From Poronia punctata (lineage: Eukaryota; Ascomycota; Sordariomycetes; Xylariales; Xylariaceae): DNA of 64,000 nt. This document shows, one piece after another, positions 1 to 14,900 of this stretch. The notes under the pieces were generated by a model. The model was given only the letters and a program-made list of their open reading frames with translations. It did no database searches and was not told the DNA's origin. The position numbers and the translations under genes were made by a program. The DNA is taken from the NCBI GenBank assembly GCA_022579005.1, contig MU401456.1, positions 1-64,000 of the forward strand, written 5' to 3'. How positions within the stretch are numbered: the first letter of the stretch is position 1; every line of letters starts with the position of its first letter.

Positions 1-3000
1 TTTATATATTAAAATTAACAACTTGCTTTTAAAAAATATAGTAATAATACTTTTTTTATTTTTTATATTGCTTAAAATAAAAAGTATGCTTTGCTGCTTT
101 TAACTATTTTTTTTAATATTTTTATTTAATGTTTTAAAATATATGTTTTTATTTTATTTTTTATATAAATTAACGCAATGCCCGGTTTTTTTAAATATTT
201 TTCTTATTTTTTTGCTTTTTTTTTTTTATTTTATATATAGTTACTAAAATCTCTTTTTTAAGCTTTATTTAGTAAACTGTTTACATATTAACTATATAAG
301 CTTTTTTAATAACAATATAAATATTAGCTTATATGCTTTAAGGTTTATAATAAATATAAAGCTTTTAGTTAAATTAAATGCTATAAGTTGTTATATTTTA
401 AAAAGCAAATTAACTACGTTATAATAAGTGCAAAATGCGTTTTAGACTATAAACGCGCAGTTATTATAAAAACTACTTTAAAGTTTTAAATTAAAAATAT
501 ATTTAAAAAATAGCTATATACTTAAGCAAATGTTTATATTTAATTTAATAAAACGCTTTTTATAGCGTATATAAAAAACAATATTTAAGCAACTTATTTA
601 TTAAATTAAAAAAGCTTTATACTAATGTTAATTTTATAATAAACGTATAAAATATTTACTTTATAGTTTGCTATTTTTATTTTTAATATAAACAAGCTTT
701 AAGTTAAAGTTTTCTTTTTTTGCTAAGGCTTTTATAAGCTTAATAATATATTTTAAAGCGCTGCTAGCAATATAAAAAAATAAGTAGACTAGCTAGCAAA
801 CATAATAACTTTAAGCAATATTACTAACAATTTTAATTTTTAAAGCTTTAAATATTTTTAATATGTTAGCACTTGCTTAAGCAATAAAAAATTAATATAA
901 TATTTTTACTTTTTGCTATTTAGGCTTAAAAACAGTTTTTTTATTTTCTTTTATAACTAGCTAAGCTTTGCTTATTTTTTTAACTAAGCTTAGCAACTAT
1001 TTTTTATAAGCAATATTAATGCTAAGATTTTTGCTAATTACGTAGTTTATATTAGTATTGCTTTTGCTTATTTTTATAAGCTTTAAAGTATTTATAATAA
1101 AGTATAGCGTTAATTTTAAAATAATAAAGCAGTAAAAAATATTTAAAAACTTAAAAAAAAAGTAAAAAAGCAAAAGAAAAGAAAAATAGTTTTTTAATAC
1201 TTAGCTTACCGCTTTTTTAGTAAAGACTTACGTTAGCTTAATAAAGTATAAATAATATATAACTTTAAGTTATTATTAGCAAGCTAGCTTTATAAAAATT
1301 GTTTAATTTAGTAAGTAAATACTTAAAAGTTATAAGTACGTTATAGTAATTTATACTTATAGCTTTAAGTACTTAATAAAGTAAATTTTATTAAGTTTTT
1401 TTATTTTAATTTATTATAAAAAAAACTTAGAAAAAATATTTACTATAATTTTATTTGCTAGTTTATATGCTATATTTATAAAAAACAGCTTGCAAACTTA
1501 CTTTTGTTTTTTTAGTTTATACTTATACTTATACTTTTTTTTTTTTTTAAAAAACTTTTATTTTTATTTTTTTATTTTTAGTTTGCTTAGTATTACAGTT
1601 TAACTTTATATATTTAATTTATTGCTTTATATAATATAGCAAATTAAATCTTAGTACTTAAAAAAGACGCGCTATAAAGAATTATAGCTTTTATTTACTT
1701 TTAAAAACTTTTATTTACGCTTATAAGTATTTAGCAAAATTACTTTAAGCGTATTAACTTATTGCTAAACTATATAAAACTATAAAAATCTTTAAGTAGT
1801 AAAGATATTAGCAATAATAAAATTAACTATTTGCTTTATAATAAAAAATGCTTAGATTTTATTTTTTAAAAAATATAGCAAAAAAAAACGTTTAGTTTTT
1901 AGCTTAGCATACTAATTAAGCACTACTATTATAGCTAGCTTTTAAAAAGTAAAATTATAGCAAATATTTGTTTAATTTTAAAAAACTAGCTTTATATTTT
2001 AATTAAAAATATATTTAGCTAAGCTATAAGTACGTTTTAAAACTTTTTGTTTAAAACTTTTAGCAGCTACTTAAAAAAATAGTTATAATAATAGTTTAAA
2101 AAAAATATAATTAGTATAAAGCTTTTTATTTTAAAAAAATATATTAGCAGTAGTTATTAAATTTTTATTATAGTTAATCTTTACTTATAAAAAGCTTATA
2201 TGTTTAACTTAATAAACTAAGTTTTTATTTTTAAACATATGCAAGCACTAAAGCTTTTAATAAGCATTTAGCTATAAAAAATATATAAAGTTTTTATTTA
2301 AATTAAATTTCTTTTTTTTTATAGTTAAAATAATAGCTAGTTATATAAATACTTTTGCTTAGCAACTTTAATTACCTTTATTAAGCTTTTAAATAATATA
2401 ATTAACTTAATGCTTAATTAAGTACTAAAAGTAAACTTATTAGTGTTTATTATATTAGTAATATAGTTAGCAACTTAATATAAAGTTTTGTTAAAATAAA
2501 AAGGTTTTATATTTAAGCTAGCTATACCTTAGCAACTTTTACTAACTATGCTATTTATACTTAATATTGTTATCTTAAATACTTTTGCTATGCTTACTTA
2601 AAACCTAGATTTTAAAAATTTGCTTATAAAGATATACTTTAAACAGCTATATAAAAGCGCGCTTACTTTTTTATAAACTAGGCATATTTTTAATTTAAAC
2701 TTAAATATTTTATACCTTTTAAAACTAAATACTAATAGCTTTTATAGCTTTATAAACTTATATAATAAAAATAGCAACACGTTATAGTACTAGTATAAGC
2801 TAAAATATTTAATTAATATAGCGCTTTAAGTTTGCTGCTAAAAATAGCTTTTTAATAAAGAGGTAGTAGTTATTTTAAAGCATTTTATAAAAACTTATTA
2901 TTTTAGTTTTTGCTTTAAGTATTTATTTATAGTTATTAAGCTTATATAAAGATTTTATTTTATAAAGACTTAGGCTTAAAACAAAGCTACTTATAATTTA

Positions 3001-4950
3001 TAATAAAAAAAAGCTACTTATAACTAAATATTAATATATTTTGTTTTAAAGTTTTATAAAAAAGCTTATTAGTATACTATAGTAGTTAATTATTTTTAAA
3101 TAGTAGCTTTTATTATTAATAGCTTAAAAATACTAAAACAAAGCATTATATAAATTAAAAAAAAGTTGTAACAAGTTTATAAGATTATATTTTATACGTT
3201 GCTTATACTGTAATACGTTATAGTTATGCTTTTGCTAATATAGTAAAAAGGTTAAAAATATAAAATACTTTATATTATTTACGTTGTTTACTTATTTAAA
3301 GTTTTAAACTAGCTAACACTTTTAACTACTAGTATTTTTAGTAAATATAAGCTTTAAAATATTATTACTATTTTAATAGCGCTTAAAAAAATAGCTAAAA
3401 TCTGCTTTATAGAAAAAAAAACTACTTTAAAAAAATAAAATTAATACAAAGCTACTTATTTTTAAACTTTTAAAACTACTATAACTAAGTTTACTAGTTT
3501 AAATATTTATAGCACTTTAAAAGCACTTTTATGTTTATTATTTAGTATAGCTTTATTTACTTTTTTATAAAAAAATTATAAGTTAATAAGTACTTTGTTT
3601 AAATTATTAACAATATGCTTATTTAAAAAAAAGCTTTTTATTAATAGCTGCTATAGCTTAAAACTAAAAGATTTACTAGTTAAAAAGTTTTAAAAAGAAG
3701 TGCAATAGTATTTAACTTATTATAAACTTTATAGTTTTTTTATAAAAGTAAAAAAATATACACTTAAATTTACTATTAAAAATATTATATTATAGCATTG
3801 TTAGCAAAGTATGCTAAAGTAATTTGCTATTAGTATAAGTATAGGCTTAGCTACTGCTTTATACTATAAGGTTAATAAGACTTTTTTTTAGTATATAACT
3901 TGCTTTTAGCTTATTTATTTTTGCAAGTAAAAAAGTTAAGCATAGTACTGCGTAAATATAAAAGCTTTTAATATTATAATAGCTAAAACAAAGTTATAGC
4001 AATTAAAGCAAGCTACTACTAAAGGTAGCAATAAGCAATTTTAATAAACAAGACCTTTAATAGCTTTAAATAGCTATAAAAGGCTTGTTAAATAATAAAA
4101 CAACAAGGGCATTATATTAATTTTACTAAAAAAGAAAGTTTTTATAATGCGTTAACTTATTTTAGCTTTAAAAGTGCTAAGGACAGCAACCTTTTTAGCT
4201 AAAGAAAATTACAACGTAATTAGTATATATGCTAGTTACGCCTTATGTTATAAAGTAGCTATAAGACTAAAAGGAGATAGCTTAATTTTTGTTTTTATAT
4301 ATATAGCCTTTATTTTTGCGTTGCTTTTTAGACCTAAATATCTAGCTATTTATTATATACTTAATATACTAAGTTATGCTTTTTAAGATACCTTTATAAA
4401 GCTGTAATTAATATAAAGCCTTTAAAACCTAGTTAATATGTTTACTTTAGCTAGACCTCTTTTAGTATAAAGTTAAAGTGATCTTTAGAAATTTTTAATT
4501 TTTATTGCAGCACTTAACTTAAGCTACTTTATTAAATATAAAATAAAGTTTTTTTTTTAATATATTATGCTTATAAAAGTAACTACTTTAGCATATGCTA
4601 AGTTTTTTAGCTTAATAAGCTTAAAGTTAAGATATTTTATAGCAAAAAAGTAATATAACTAATAGCTTTATAATATAGTATAGTTTTAAAAAAAAAAAAT
4701 ATAAAAATAAATTTAATAAAAAATTTTTAATAAGAAGTTATTATATTATTATAATACTTTTGCTAGCAGTCTTTTTTTATAAGTTAAAAAATAACTAAAA
4801 TGCTAAGCTATTTAATAAAATTAAGCTATTAATATAATTAAAAACCTAGCTACTAATTTATAGCAAAATGCTAGTATAAAACTAAAAATTCTTATATTGT
4901 ATTTATTTAAATAGTATAAAGAAAAGTAAAGAAAAGTCCCTATGCGGGGA
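1..4950. repeat. AT-rich, RIP-like degenerate block without genes
   Basis: This stretch is overwhelmingly A and T with TpA-rich text, frequent stops in all frames and no credible gene. The longest ATG-started reading frame (70 codons at 4174-4386) has low-complexity content and no domain. Such blocks in filamentous ascomycetes usually come from transposons mutated by repeat-induced point mutation. That origin is inferred from composition only, and I could not identify the ancestral element. The change to normal composition is sharp, at about 4935-4960 just after a short CCCTATGCGGGG hairpin. The block ends about 1 kb from the NRPS stop codon, so it forms the left border of the metabolite cluster. 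Confidence 0.75.
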
Positions 4951-5240
4951 TTTTTTAAAGGATATATTTTTATACTTAAGATACGCTATAGGTAGCCCTT
5001 GCCTTTCTTGTAGGTACTACCTACCCTGTAAGGTATGATAGGTATATATAATATACTCGTTTACCTGTACCCGTACCCGTACCCCACTAGGCTAGGTTTA
5101 TAGACTTAGCTAGAACAAACTTGCCGTTGCGGGAAAGATACATCCGTCATGTAGGTAAGAGGCGTTGTTGTTTGTAAATTGTACCGTAGGTAATTGATTG
5201 CATATGGTTGGCTCTGGCGAATAGATTTGTTCAAATCACG

Positions 5241-5329
5241 ACATACATACATACATACATACATACATACATACATACATACATACATACATGTAGCGGG
5301 CCCAAAAAAAAAAAAAAAAAAAAAAAAAA
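5241..5329. repeat. (ACAT)n microsatellite followed by A26 tract
   Basis: About thirteen ACAT units run from 5241 to 5293, followed after a short GC-rich spacer by 26 consecutive A at 5304-5329. The wider gene-free interval 4950-5946 also holds GATA-, GTCT- and TACCT-type simple repeats. I see no gene in it, so it serves as the 3' flank of the NRPS gene. Confidence 0.9.
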
Positions 5330-5946
5330 GTACAAAACAAAGTTGGCCGGCCGGTGTTGCAGATACGGATACGGACGGGGCCCTCTCTCTTGGAGGAGGC
5401 GGGAAAATAGGTAGGTACTATGTAGAATAGATACTAGGTTAGATAGATAGATATGCGTGGCTCGTGACGATTAGGTATTTTCTTTATTTATTTACTTACT
5501 TACCTGCCTTATCTAGTCCTAACATTATAGTTATATTGGCTGGTATTAGGTTAAGTAAGTACTTTAGGTAGGTAGGTATGTAGGTAGGTATCTTGTCTTG
5601 CGCGTGATATGTCCGTCTGTCTATCCGTCTGTCTGTCTATCTTGCATTATAATTTTTATTTGGTTTCTATTTCCAATTGACATCGTAATCGTCATCGCCA
5701 CCATACATTCTCATGGTCATATTTTTACTTAGATAGATAATAAATACGACAAAGAGCCGGCGTTGGTTAGTTACACGATGCGTGCACGTAGCTTAGTAGA
5801 TTAAGAACCTGTAAAATTTCATACCTACCTTACACTACCCTACTGTCTAAGAAACCGTAGTCTTCATCGGCTCATGAAATTGAATGTTTTATTTTATTTT
5901 ACATACATCTAGAATAACAAATACAGCAAAAATATCGTATACTACT

Positions 5947-8900
5947 TTATTGACTTACAAACCCCTCCAAAAGTCCTTCAAAGAAACCTACAAGACCGGC
6001 AATCCTCACGTCGCTGATAGCAGAGGCCCAGTAATCGACTTGAGCAGTGAGTTCTTCACCGTCGTCGTCGTCATCCACTCCGAGTAGGACATTATACTAG
6101 TGAAATATATATGTTAGCGGAGGAAGAGGAAGTATTCATTTGTAGACTTACCTCGAATGGATCCCTTGATCGCACATTATCCAAGACCAAATCACCCTCT
6201 TCTCTAGCCGCTCCGAAACGACGGTAATTGATGGCAGTGTTGAAGAGATTCTGATGTGGTGAGCGGCCGTTGTGGAGTCGCTGATAGTATTCCCAGTAAG
6301 AGAGGTGTTGATGGGGTAGACAGTCGACCCAGTCGTCGTTGCATTTCTTGATAACGTCCGAGAGGCCTTCGGATGTCGAGATCTGTAGACGGCGGGGAAG
6401 GATCCCGAGAATGGTGCCGATGACGTCGCCGAGACCTTCCGTCTCGCGGTTGGATACGACGTATCCCAGTATCACGTCGTCGTTGCGCGTGATGCGGTTC
6501 AACGTGAGAGCCCATGCGGATTGGATCAGGATGGGGAGAGTCACGCCGTACTTGACACATGCTGAGCGTAGACGAGAAGGAGAGGGGAGAGAGAGTTGTC
6601 TCGACCGGAAATCTTGGAGGGCCTCCGACTTGCTTTCAGATGGGAGTAGACAGGGCTGGGCGTTGTCGAGGTACTCGGACCAGAAACGCATCGCCTCCTC
6701 GGTCGGGCGAGTCTGCAGATATTGTTCAAAGTGATAGTATTGGGGAGGCTGTACCGTGATGGAAGTATCGGGGTCGTAATAGAAGCGCTTGACCCAGTTG
6801 AATAGCTCGTCGATACATCCGCCCTCGAGAAGAGCGTGGCTCATGTGTAGAGTGCAGGTAAGCTCCCTTTCGCTCTCTCGACGGATGAGCAATTGGTGTG
6901 GTGGGAGATGGTTCTGTTCCAATAGATCATCCTGTTGTTCGTAGATCGAACGAGCCCGCCCCGAGATATAATGGATCTCGGGCTGGTAAGATCCCATGAC
7001 GTACTGATACCAGGAAGGGTCTCCAGGCAGTGATACGAGCGCCGTCCGGAGGATCTCATGCTGGGCAACTGTCCTTTCCCACGCCTTCATGAGTCGACAT
7101 ACATCGATGCGAGACTTGGACTTGGCTGCGAAGCTCATGTGCGGTTGGAAGATCTCGACGTTGGATGATCGAGCGTCGAGCATACCTTGTTGAACTGGTG
7201 TGCATTTCGAGAGTCCAACACATTCAACACCGACCATTTGAGGGACATGTTTCATGACGCGGGCTAGAAGGTCTATATCGACCATCTCATCTCTGGGCTT
7301 GAAGAGAAGTGCCGGTTTCTCTCGTGGTAGGATCGAGTGCTCCTGCGTGCGCATGACCTTGGCAAGGTCTCGTAGCTGGGGATGACGGAAGACGTCGGCT
7401 ACAGAGATGGCCACCTTTTGTTCCCGCGCAGCCGACACAAGTGCGATTGCCCTTATAGAGTCGCCGCCGAGCCGGACAAAGGTGTCCTCGACCGAAATCG
7501 TCTTTTCATCCAAGTTCAGCGTAGAGGCCCAGAGCTGTCGTGCCAGTCTCTCCATAGGAGTCGTTGGCTCAACTACCCCTCTGGTTTCGGCATTATTATT
7601 ACCCAGAAGCTCGGCCGTCGACTTTTCACCACCTATGGCTCTCAACACCTTCCTGTCCGTCTTCTTCGAGGCCGATGCTGGGATCTTCTCTAGCGGGATA
7701 CAAGCAGAAGGAACCATGTAAGGAGGCAGGCGGCTCTCCATCTTCTGTAGTACCTCGGATGTGAGCTCCTCAAAGGCTGTCTCGAACGTGTCTTGCTCCA
7801 TGGCCGATCCGACAGCCAAGAAAGCAACGAGATATGTCTTTTCAGGGTCGTCTTTGGGTCGGACAACATCCACTGCCGTCTCGACAACTTGGAAGGAAGG
7901 GCTCATGGCTCCGAGCACCTTGTCTACATGATGCTCGACCTCCTGAAGTTCGATCCTCTGACCACGGATCTTGACTTGGCCATCTCGACGACCCATGATA
8001 TCCATGCTGCCGTCGGGATTGTATCGGACCAAGTCGCCCGTCTTGTATACGTGTCGAGTCCCGCTCGAAGGGTCATCCGAAAGCCAATCGGGCACTTGGA
8101 TAAATGCCTTTCTCGTCAGCTCGGGCTGGTGGAGGTACTCCCGAGCCACAGTAGGACCTTCGACGAGGAGCTCGCCAATGACGCCGATAGGAGCGAGTCT
8201 GGTCTCGTCTTCAATCTCGGCCACCCAGCTCAAGGCGTTGATCATATGACCGACATATGGAGGCATGTTCCCTCCAGGTGACAGTACGCCACTGGTACAG
8301 AGAGATACTTCTGCAGGGCCGGAGATGGTCAAGACTTGGGCGTACTTGGCGTATAGCTCAACGTCTTTCTTCGAGACGGGCTCGCCGCCTGTACGGAGTG
8401 TTCGTAGCCCGGTCATACGAGCTGGGTTAAGTTGCCTAGCAAACGAAGGGGTCAAGAAGGCTTCATTTGCGCCTAGACGCGTGAATGAACCTTCTACATC
8501 GTTGAGACGCTCCTCATCCGATGGAATGCATAATGCACCGCCGTGGACAAGCGTGGCCAATGTGTCGATGACGACCATGTCGAAAGTAAAGGCAGCAAAT
8601 TGGAATACACGCGAATCGGCTGCATCGAACATTAGTTTAGTATATCAGACAGACAAATAAACATAAAGACATGGGCCGAAGGGGGGAGTGCTACTTACAG
8701 CGAATCTTGATGCCTTGGCCCAAGGCATGGTAGCTAGAACTGAGGGAGCGATGTGTATGGACCATTCCTTTCGGTACACCTGTGGACCCACTGGTGTAGA
8801 TGAGAAAGGCGGCATCGTCTGGCGTGCTCTCGGATGCCAGTTGGGACACCACGTAGCTTTCCAGGCTGGGTTCGTAACCTTGGCCGACAACGAGCACGGC

Positions 8901-11900
8901 CGGGGTTAGAGTGATTGCCGTGTCTTGATGCAATGGGTCGGAAACAATGATTCCTGCCCCGACGGATTCGACAATGGTCCTCATTCGGGCGACTGGGTGA
9001 TTCACCGGATCCAGACAGACGCAAACACCTCCGGCCCTCAAGACTCCAAGCATGGCCACGACGGCCCATTTTGACTTATCAAAGAAGATGGGGACGACAT
9101 CGCCCCGCTTGACACCTTTGCCTTGTAGATTGCCCGCGATGCATTCCGTCCAGACCTTCATCTCTCGGTAGGTGAAGTCACCGTCCCAAGCACATATAGC
9201 CTGCGCTTCGGGCGTGTCATCACATTTGGCCAGGATCAAATCATGGATACACTTATCGATCGGGTCTAACGGGATGGAATTCCACGCCTTGATCTGGTCC
9301 ATATCCTCGGCGCTCAAGGTGCTGATGTCCTGGACGAGGCCGTCTTCTGGCGCGCATAGCTGCAACATGACGTGAGAGAACTGGGATAGCAGATGAGAAA
9401 CATGGAAGTCGGATATAACCGAAGAATCGAATCTAGCCTTCATGACCACCCCATCCGACGTAAGTTGGCATTCGAGATTCATCGGATATGTGTCGATGTC
9501 GGCCCGTTCGGCCGAAACATCCAGCAGTGTATGAGCCCGGTCCTGGTCGCTCTCTACCGGCTGGATGACGAACAAGGATTGGAACTGGCATGCCTCGTTC
9601 GTCTCGTCGGTGAACTTGCTTATGACACCAAGTCCCGCCTGTTCGAACGGGATCTGGTCGAGGGCCTCGGATTGCAACCTCTGAAGGAATGTAGACTTGG
9701 TGTCGTCTTCGTGTATACGAACTATCGCAGGCACTGTTGCAAAAGTCGGTCCGGTTACCGATTCTATCCCTGGCAGGTCGACTTTACGACCGGACACTGT
9801 TGTTCCCAGGCTGATGTCTCTGCTTTCGGTATGTCGCGACACCGTGATTGCCCACGCAGCCTGGACGAAATTGGTGATGCCGACGTTGGGAGCAAATTGT
9901 TGCTGAAACGTCACCGTCTTCTGCGCGGTCCGGTCGGGACGAGCCAGATAGGATGCCGAGGGAGGTTTAGGGAAATGAACAGGCGAGGACCCGGCGAGTC
10001 TATTGGTCCAGAAGTCCCTGACAGCATCGAGAGATAGGGATCTAGCATGCCGGATGAAGTGACTGTATGGAATGGTGGGCGTTGCTTCGCGGCCGGCGAA
10101 GAAATCATCCAACTGTCTCTGTAGTAAGGACATGGACCAGCCATCGTAGAGCGCATGATGAAGAGTCCAAGTCAAGAATCGCTTAGACTGGCTGTCTTGT
10201 GACAACTCAAAGCGGCAAAGGGGCTCACCAAGACCTAATGTCGTGGCCGACCCAGATGCCGTGGCGGCAGACGCGACATTCCAGTGGAAATCCTCCTTGA
10301 GGACGACTTGCAGAAAGCCCGACGTGGTGTGCACAATCCGAGTGCGCAGTATAGGGTTCCTTTCCACGACGGCCCTGCAAGCAGCCTCAAGAACGGGGCT
10401 TTCTATGTCGTCAGGAACGGCAAACACGTCGTCTACTATGTATGCGCCGGGGCTCTTGAGCGACAAGGCTATTAGACCTCCCTGAAGATGCGAGCAGGGG
10501 TAGATATCCTCGATCAGACTCTCGTCGACGTTGCACAGCTCAGTTGCAGACCTTAACAGCTGTTCAAGGTCAAGAGTCCCATCAAGTAGGCTGAATGGCT
10601 TGGGCATTTCCAGGTCGGAATTGTCTCCGTGGCTGATCTGCAGCGCCATCTGCTCTAGTGATGGATATCGAGTAATGGAGGCGACGGTCAGTGCCCAACC
10701 TTGTTTCCTGGCAGCTGCTGCAAGCCGCATAGCCTGGATCGAGTCACCGCCCAGTCTGAGAAACTCGTCGTCCAGGCCTATCAATCACGCCCTGTTAGTA
10801 CAACTCCAGCAAACAGGGAGGGAATCTACCAGGTACGTTTAGTACTTACCAATGTGGTCCGGGCTAATCTTCAACGTTTCTGCCCAGAGACCATGCAGGA
10901 ATATTTCGGTTTCAGTCTTGGGTGGTCGTTTTTCCAAAGTCATTCCCGTAGCAAGGAGATATTCCTCCTCGGATAAGTCTGCAATCATCTGCTTCAGCGC
11001 TCGTCGGTCTGTCTTGTCCGAACTCGTCAGAGGGATTTTGGGACACTCTATGTATAGTGCTGGTAACATGTACGATGGTATCCGAGTGGAAAGAGCCTGT
11101 CGTAGAGCGGCGATGCGAGCGTCGTTCGCAACGCATGAGGAGCCGTTCTGAAGGTTCTCAGACCCCTTCTCGAACACGACAAAAGCTGCGAGCAGCTGCT
11201 GACTGGAAGTAGTGTCGCGAGAGACTACATCGACGACACAATCCGCATAGTCGGCCAGATGTTCCTTGATATGGTATTCAATCTCGGACAGCTCGATACG
11301 TTGGCCGTATAGCTTGATCTGCTGGTCTTTCCGCCCAAAGTACTCCAACGTGCCGTTAGAGCAATAGCGAACAAGGTCTCCTGTCTTATACATTCTCCGA
11401 CGGTAGTGGATGACCCCATTCGACACCGGTGGAGTCTCGACGGCCGAGAGCCACGAGGGCGGGTCTATGAATGCTGCCTTGGTCTTCTCCTCGTCATGGA
11501 GATATCCTCGACCGACATTGGGGCCGTCGAGTATCAACTCTCCGATGCAGCCGACCGGCATTAAGCGCTCGTGGTCGGTAGGGTCGACAACCCACGTCCT
11601 GCAAGCCACTCCCCGTCCGATGTGGCCACCGTAAAGCTCGGGGGTAGATGAGACGCAGCCAGTGGGACAACACTCGCTTGGCCCGTAGGTATTGGTTAGC
11701 TTCAGACAGCTGCCATATGTTTCCACTATAGCATCCGTCATCTGCTCGCCGCCAATGTAAATATCCGTCATCGTCGTAAGCTCTCTGGGATTGACCAGCC
11801 GTGAAAGCGAGGGGGTGAATACGCCCCAATGCACGCCCATGCGGTTCATAGCGCCGGTGAGGTCGTTCGAAATCTCATGCTGAGAAGGCATACAAGTTGT

Positions 11901-14900
11901 GCCTCCAATCATGAGCGGCATCAGCATCTCTTCCAGGCTCGAGTCGAAACTGTATGCCGAGGATACGAGGCCCCTCCAAGAGGATTTGGCGCCTGTCATG
12001 CGAGCCAATGCCTCGATATAAGTGCTGAATGAGCGGTTCTCGACCATTATACCCTTGGGCGTGCCAGTGGTGCCGCTTGTAAAGACCACATACATCAGCC
12101 CGTCAGGGTTGTGTGAGCAAGACCTGTATGGCAGTGCCGGCGAGCCCACGCCGTTGGTGACTTGGGTCTTTGCCTTCGCTCCATGCATGACCAGATAATC
12201 CTCAACCAAGACAACAGTAGACGCCAGTTGTGTACAAAGCTCGTTGCACTCTCTAGAGCTTAATATCACGGGTGAATTTGTCTGCTCCACTATACTACGT
12301 AGCCTGTCCAAAGGCTGAGTAGGGTTCAGTAAAACGAATGCGGCGCCGGCTTTGTTGATAGCCAGCACCGAGACGGCAGCCCATTTGCTTCTTTCAAAAC
12401 AGACCGGCACGAGGATTTCCGGGCCGACACCCAGCTCTGTTAGATGTACGGCCAACGTATTGGATATACTGTCGAGCTCTTCGTACGTGAATTCGCCATC
12501 CCAGGAACATATAGCCTGCTTCGTAGGATTCTGCAGGCACTGTTCTTCTATCACTTCATGCACGCATCGGTCGATGGCGCGCGGGTACTCGGCATTCCAC
12601 TGCCATATAAGAGACAAGTCCTCCAGACCGGCAGGGTCGATGTCCTCGACGAGCTTCCCACTATCGGCTGCCAGCAGCTGTTGAATAATCTCGTCGAATT
12701 GCCCTAGCATCCTTTGGACCGTGAGCGCATCGAGCACGCTCGGGTCGAAGAAAGCCTCGATGAGAACCTCGCCGGCTCCAAGGCGGCAATCGATGGTCAA
12801 GGGATACTGTTCCGCATCTGTCGCTTCTTCCCAGACTGGCTTGACCTCCCCAAGCTCAAATGTGTCGTCTGAGGGCTGGATAATGAGCAAGCATTGGAAT
12901 TGACAAGCAACTTCCGCTTGTTTACCGAGTCGCTGGATGTTTTGCAGTCCAAAGGTCTCATGGGGAATCATGGCGATAGATTGGCTCTGCACTTGATCGA
13001 GGAAGTGCTTAACGCTTTGTTGACGTTGGACGGGGATGCGCAACGGCATGGTGGAAAAGGTCGGACCGACTACGGTGTCGATGCCGTCAACCTCTGCGTT
13101 GCGTCCCGACATGACTATTCCGTAGATTGCCTCATCCGTATAAGTGTATTTGGTATTGAGGATGGCGAGGGCAGAGCGCACAAAAGTAGACGCGGTCAAG
13201 GATTCGACAGGCCGTAGTTGGACAGCTCTCTTGACGCTTTGGATATCTTGTGTCGTTCTGGACGGGTCATGGCGCACTGGAAAGGATGGCATTTCGGACC
13301 CCGATAGCTCGTCGTTCCAATACGACGCCGAGACTTGGTCGTCGTTTTGTTGCAAGTGTTTGACGAAGACGTTGAATTTTGCGTGTTCAGTGGCTCCCCT
13401 GCCGGAAATAAATTGATTTACTTCTTGCATCACCAAGCTTTCCGACCAGCCGTCGTAAGTACAATGGTGCGCCGACCATAAAATGCTGGGAAGCTCCTGT
13501 GGGCCGTTATTGTGGATGACGGCGAATCTGTTTAGCTGCGTCCCAAGAGAAACAGGGCGAGATCGGTCGCGCTGCAAGTAGGCATCGATATCTTTGGGAA
13601 ATTCCCATGATATCTCTTCGTCAACTACCACTTGAAGGAGACCCTGGTCGCTATCGACAATCCGAGTACGGAGAATCTCGAACTGGCGATACACATGCGC
13701 CCAAGCTGCCATGAACGTGGCAAGGGGGACACCTTCCGGAACGTGAAATCTTTTGCGAGACATGTACGATCCTGGCTGGCTCATAGAGAGCGCAAGAAGA
13801 GCCTGCTGCAAGGCCGTACAAGGGTAGGCATCTTGCACCGAAGCCTCCGTCACGTTGCACTGTCTGGCAACCGCCGCGCGGACAGAGACAGCATCAGTAA
13901 CGAGGTCGAAGGGGCTAATCAGCGAACTTGCTCCCTCGGACTGACGGTGCTCCTTTACGACCTTGGCCATGTCACCTAGCCGCTGATTCTGGAAGACCTG
14001 TGCGACCGTAAGGTTATAGCCAAGCTTGCGGACTTTGCTGACAAGCCTCATGGCCAGTGCAGAGTCTGCTCCAAGGCGCACAAATTCGTGATCGACGCCG
14101 ATAAGACTTGCGTCTATCCCGAAAATGTCGGACCACACTGACGCGAGCATTCGTTCCTGTTCAGTAGATGGGCTGTCTCCTCCTGCCTGAGCAGAAGTAT
14201 AGTTCTCCTGGTACTCGCGAAGCCACTCTTTGGCTTGCTGCTGCAGCTGTAGGCGATCCAGTTTCCCCGAAACAGTCAGGGGCATCTCGCCGACAGGCAT
14301 ATATATAGTAGGTACGAGAAGCTCAGCAAGAAGCCCCAACATATCCTTTCGTAGCTGTTCCGTCATTCTGGTAAAAGGTGTGCTTGTGTCTCCGCCTTCC
14401 TCGCCTTCGAGCAACGACCACTCTTCCGACGTTTCTGCATCGTTGCGAATGACACCAATGAGGATCGACCTTGAACCAAGAGAATCCGGTATGACGAGAG
14501 CGGCGACTTGTGTATTTTCCGGCAAACACTGCTTCATCCGGTATTCGATCTCTCCAAGCTCCACTCTTTGTCCATTGAGCTTCACTTGGGTGTCCTTACG
14601 ACCCATAAAGTCTATGGCCCCATCACCTGTATACCGGGCAAGGTCGCCGGTCCGGTAGACCTTGTTGCCGGGTAGACGAACAGGGCTGAAATCGTGGAGC
14701 CATTGTGGAGGATGGATAAAGGCCTTGGCCGTCTTCTCGGGCTCGTTGAGATATTCTCTGGCAATGTTGGGACCTTCAATGAGTAGCTCACCAACAGCCC
14801 CTATCGGTAATAACTTGTTGGGGTCATCTACATCCACAATCCAGGCCCTTCCACAAGACGGTCTGCCAATACTCCTCGAGAACTCTTTGAGGGGCCCGGC

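Noticed and set aside
4174..4386. 70-codon frame in the AT-rich block
   Set aside because: Low-complexity product in RIP-like sequence; no domain and no flanking gene signals.
6092..6151. NRPS stop codon at 6092 by reading through
   Set aside because: A 55-bp intron with GTAAGT and CACTAG ends splices to a 50-codon exon that restores a normal C-domain end (LLGV ... EGFVSQ).
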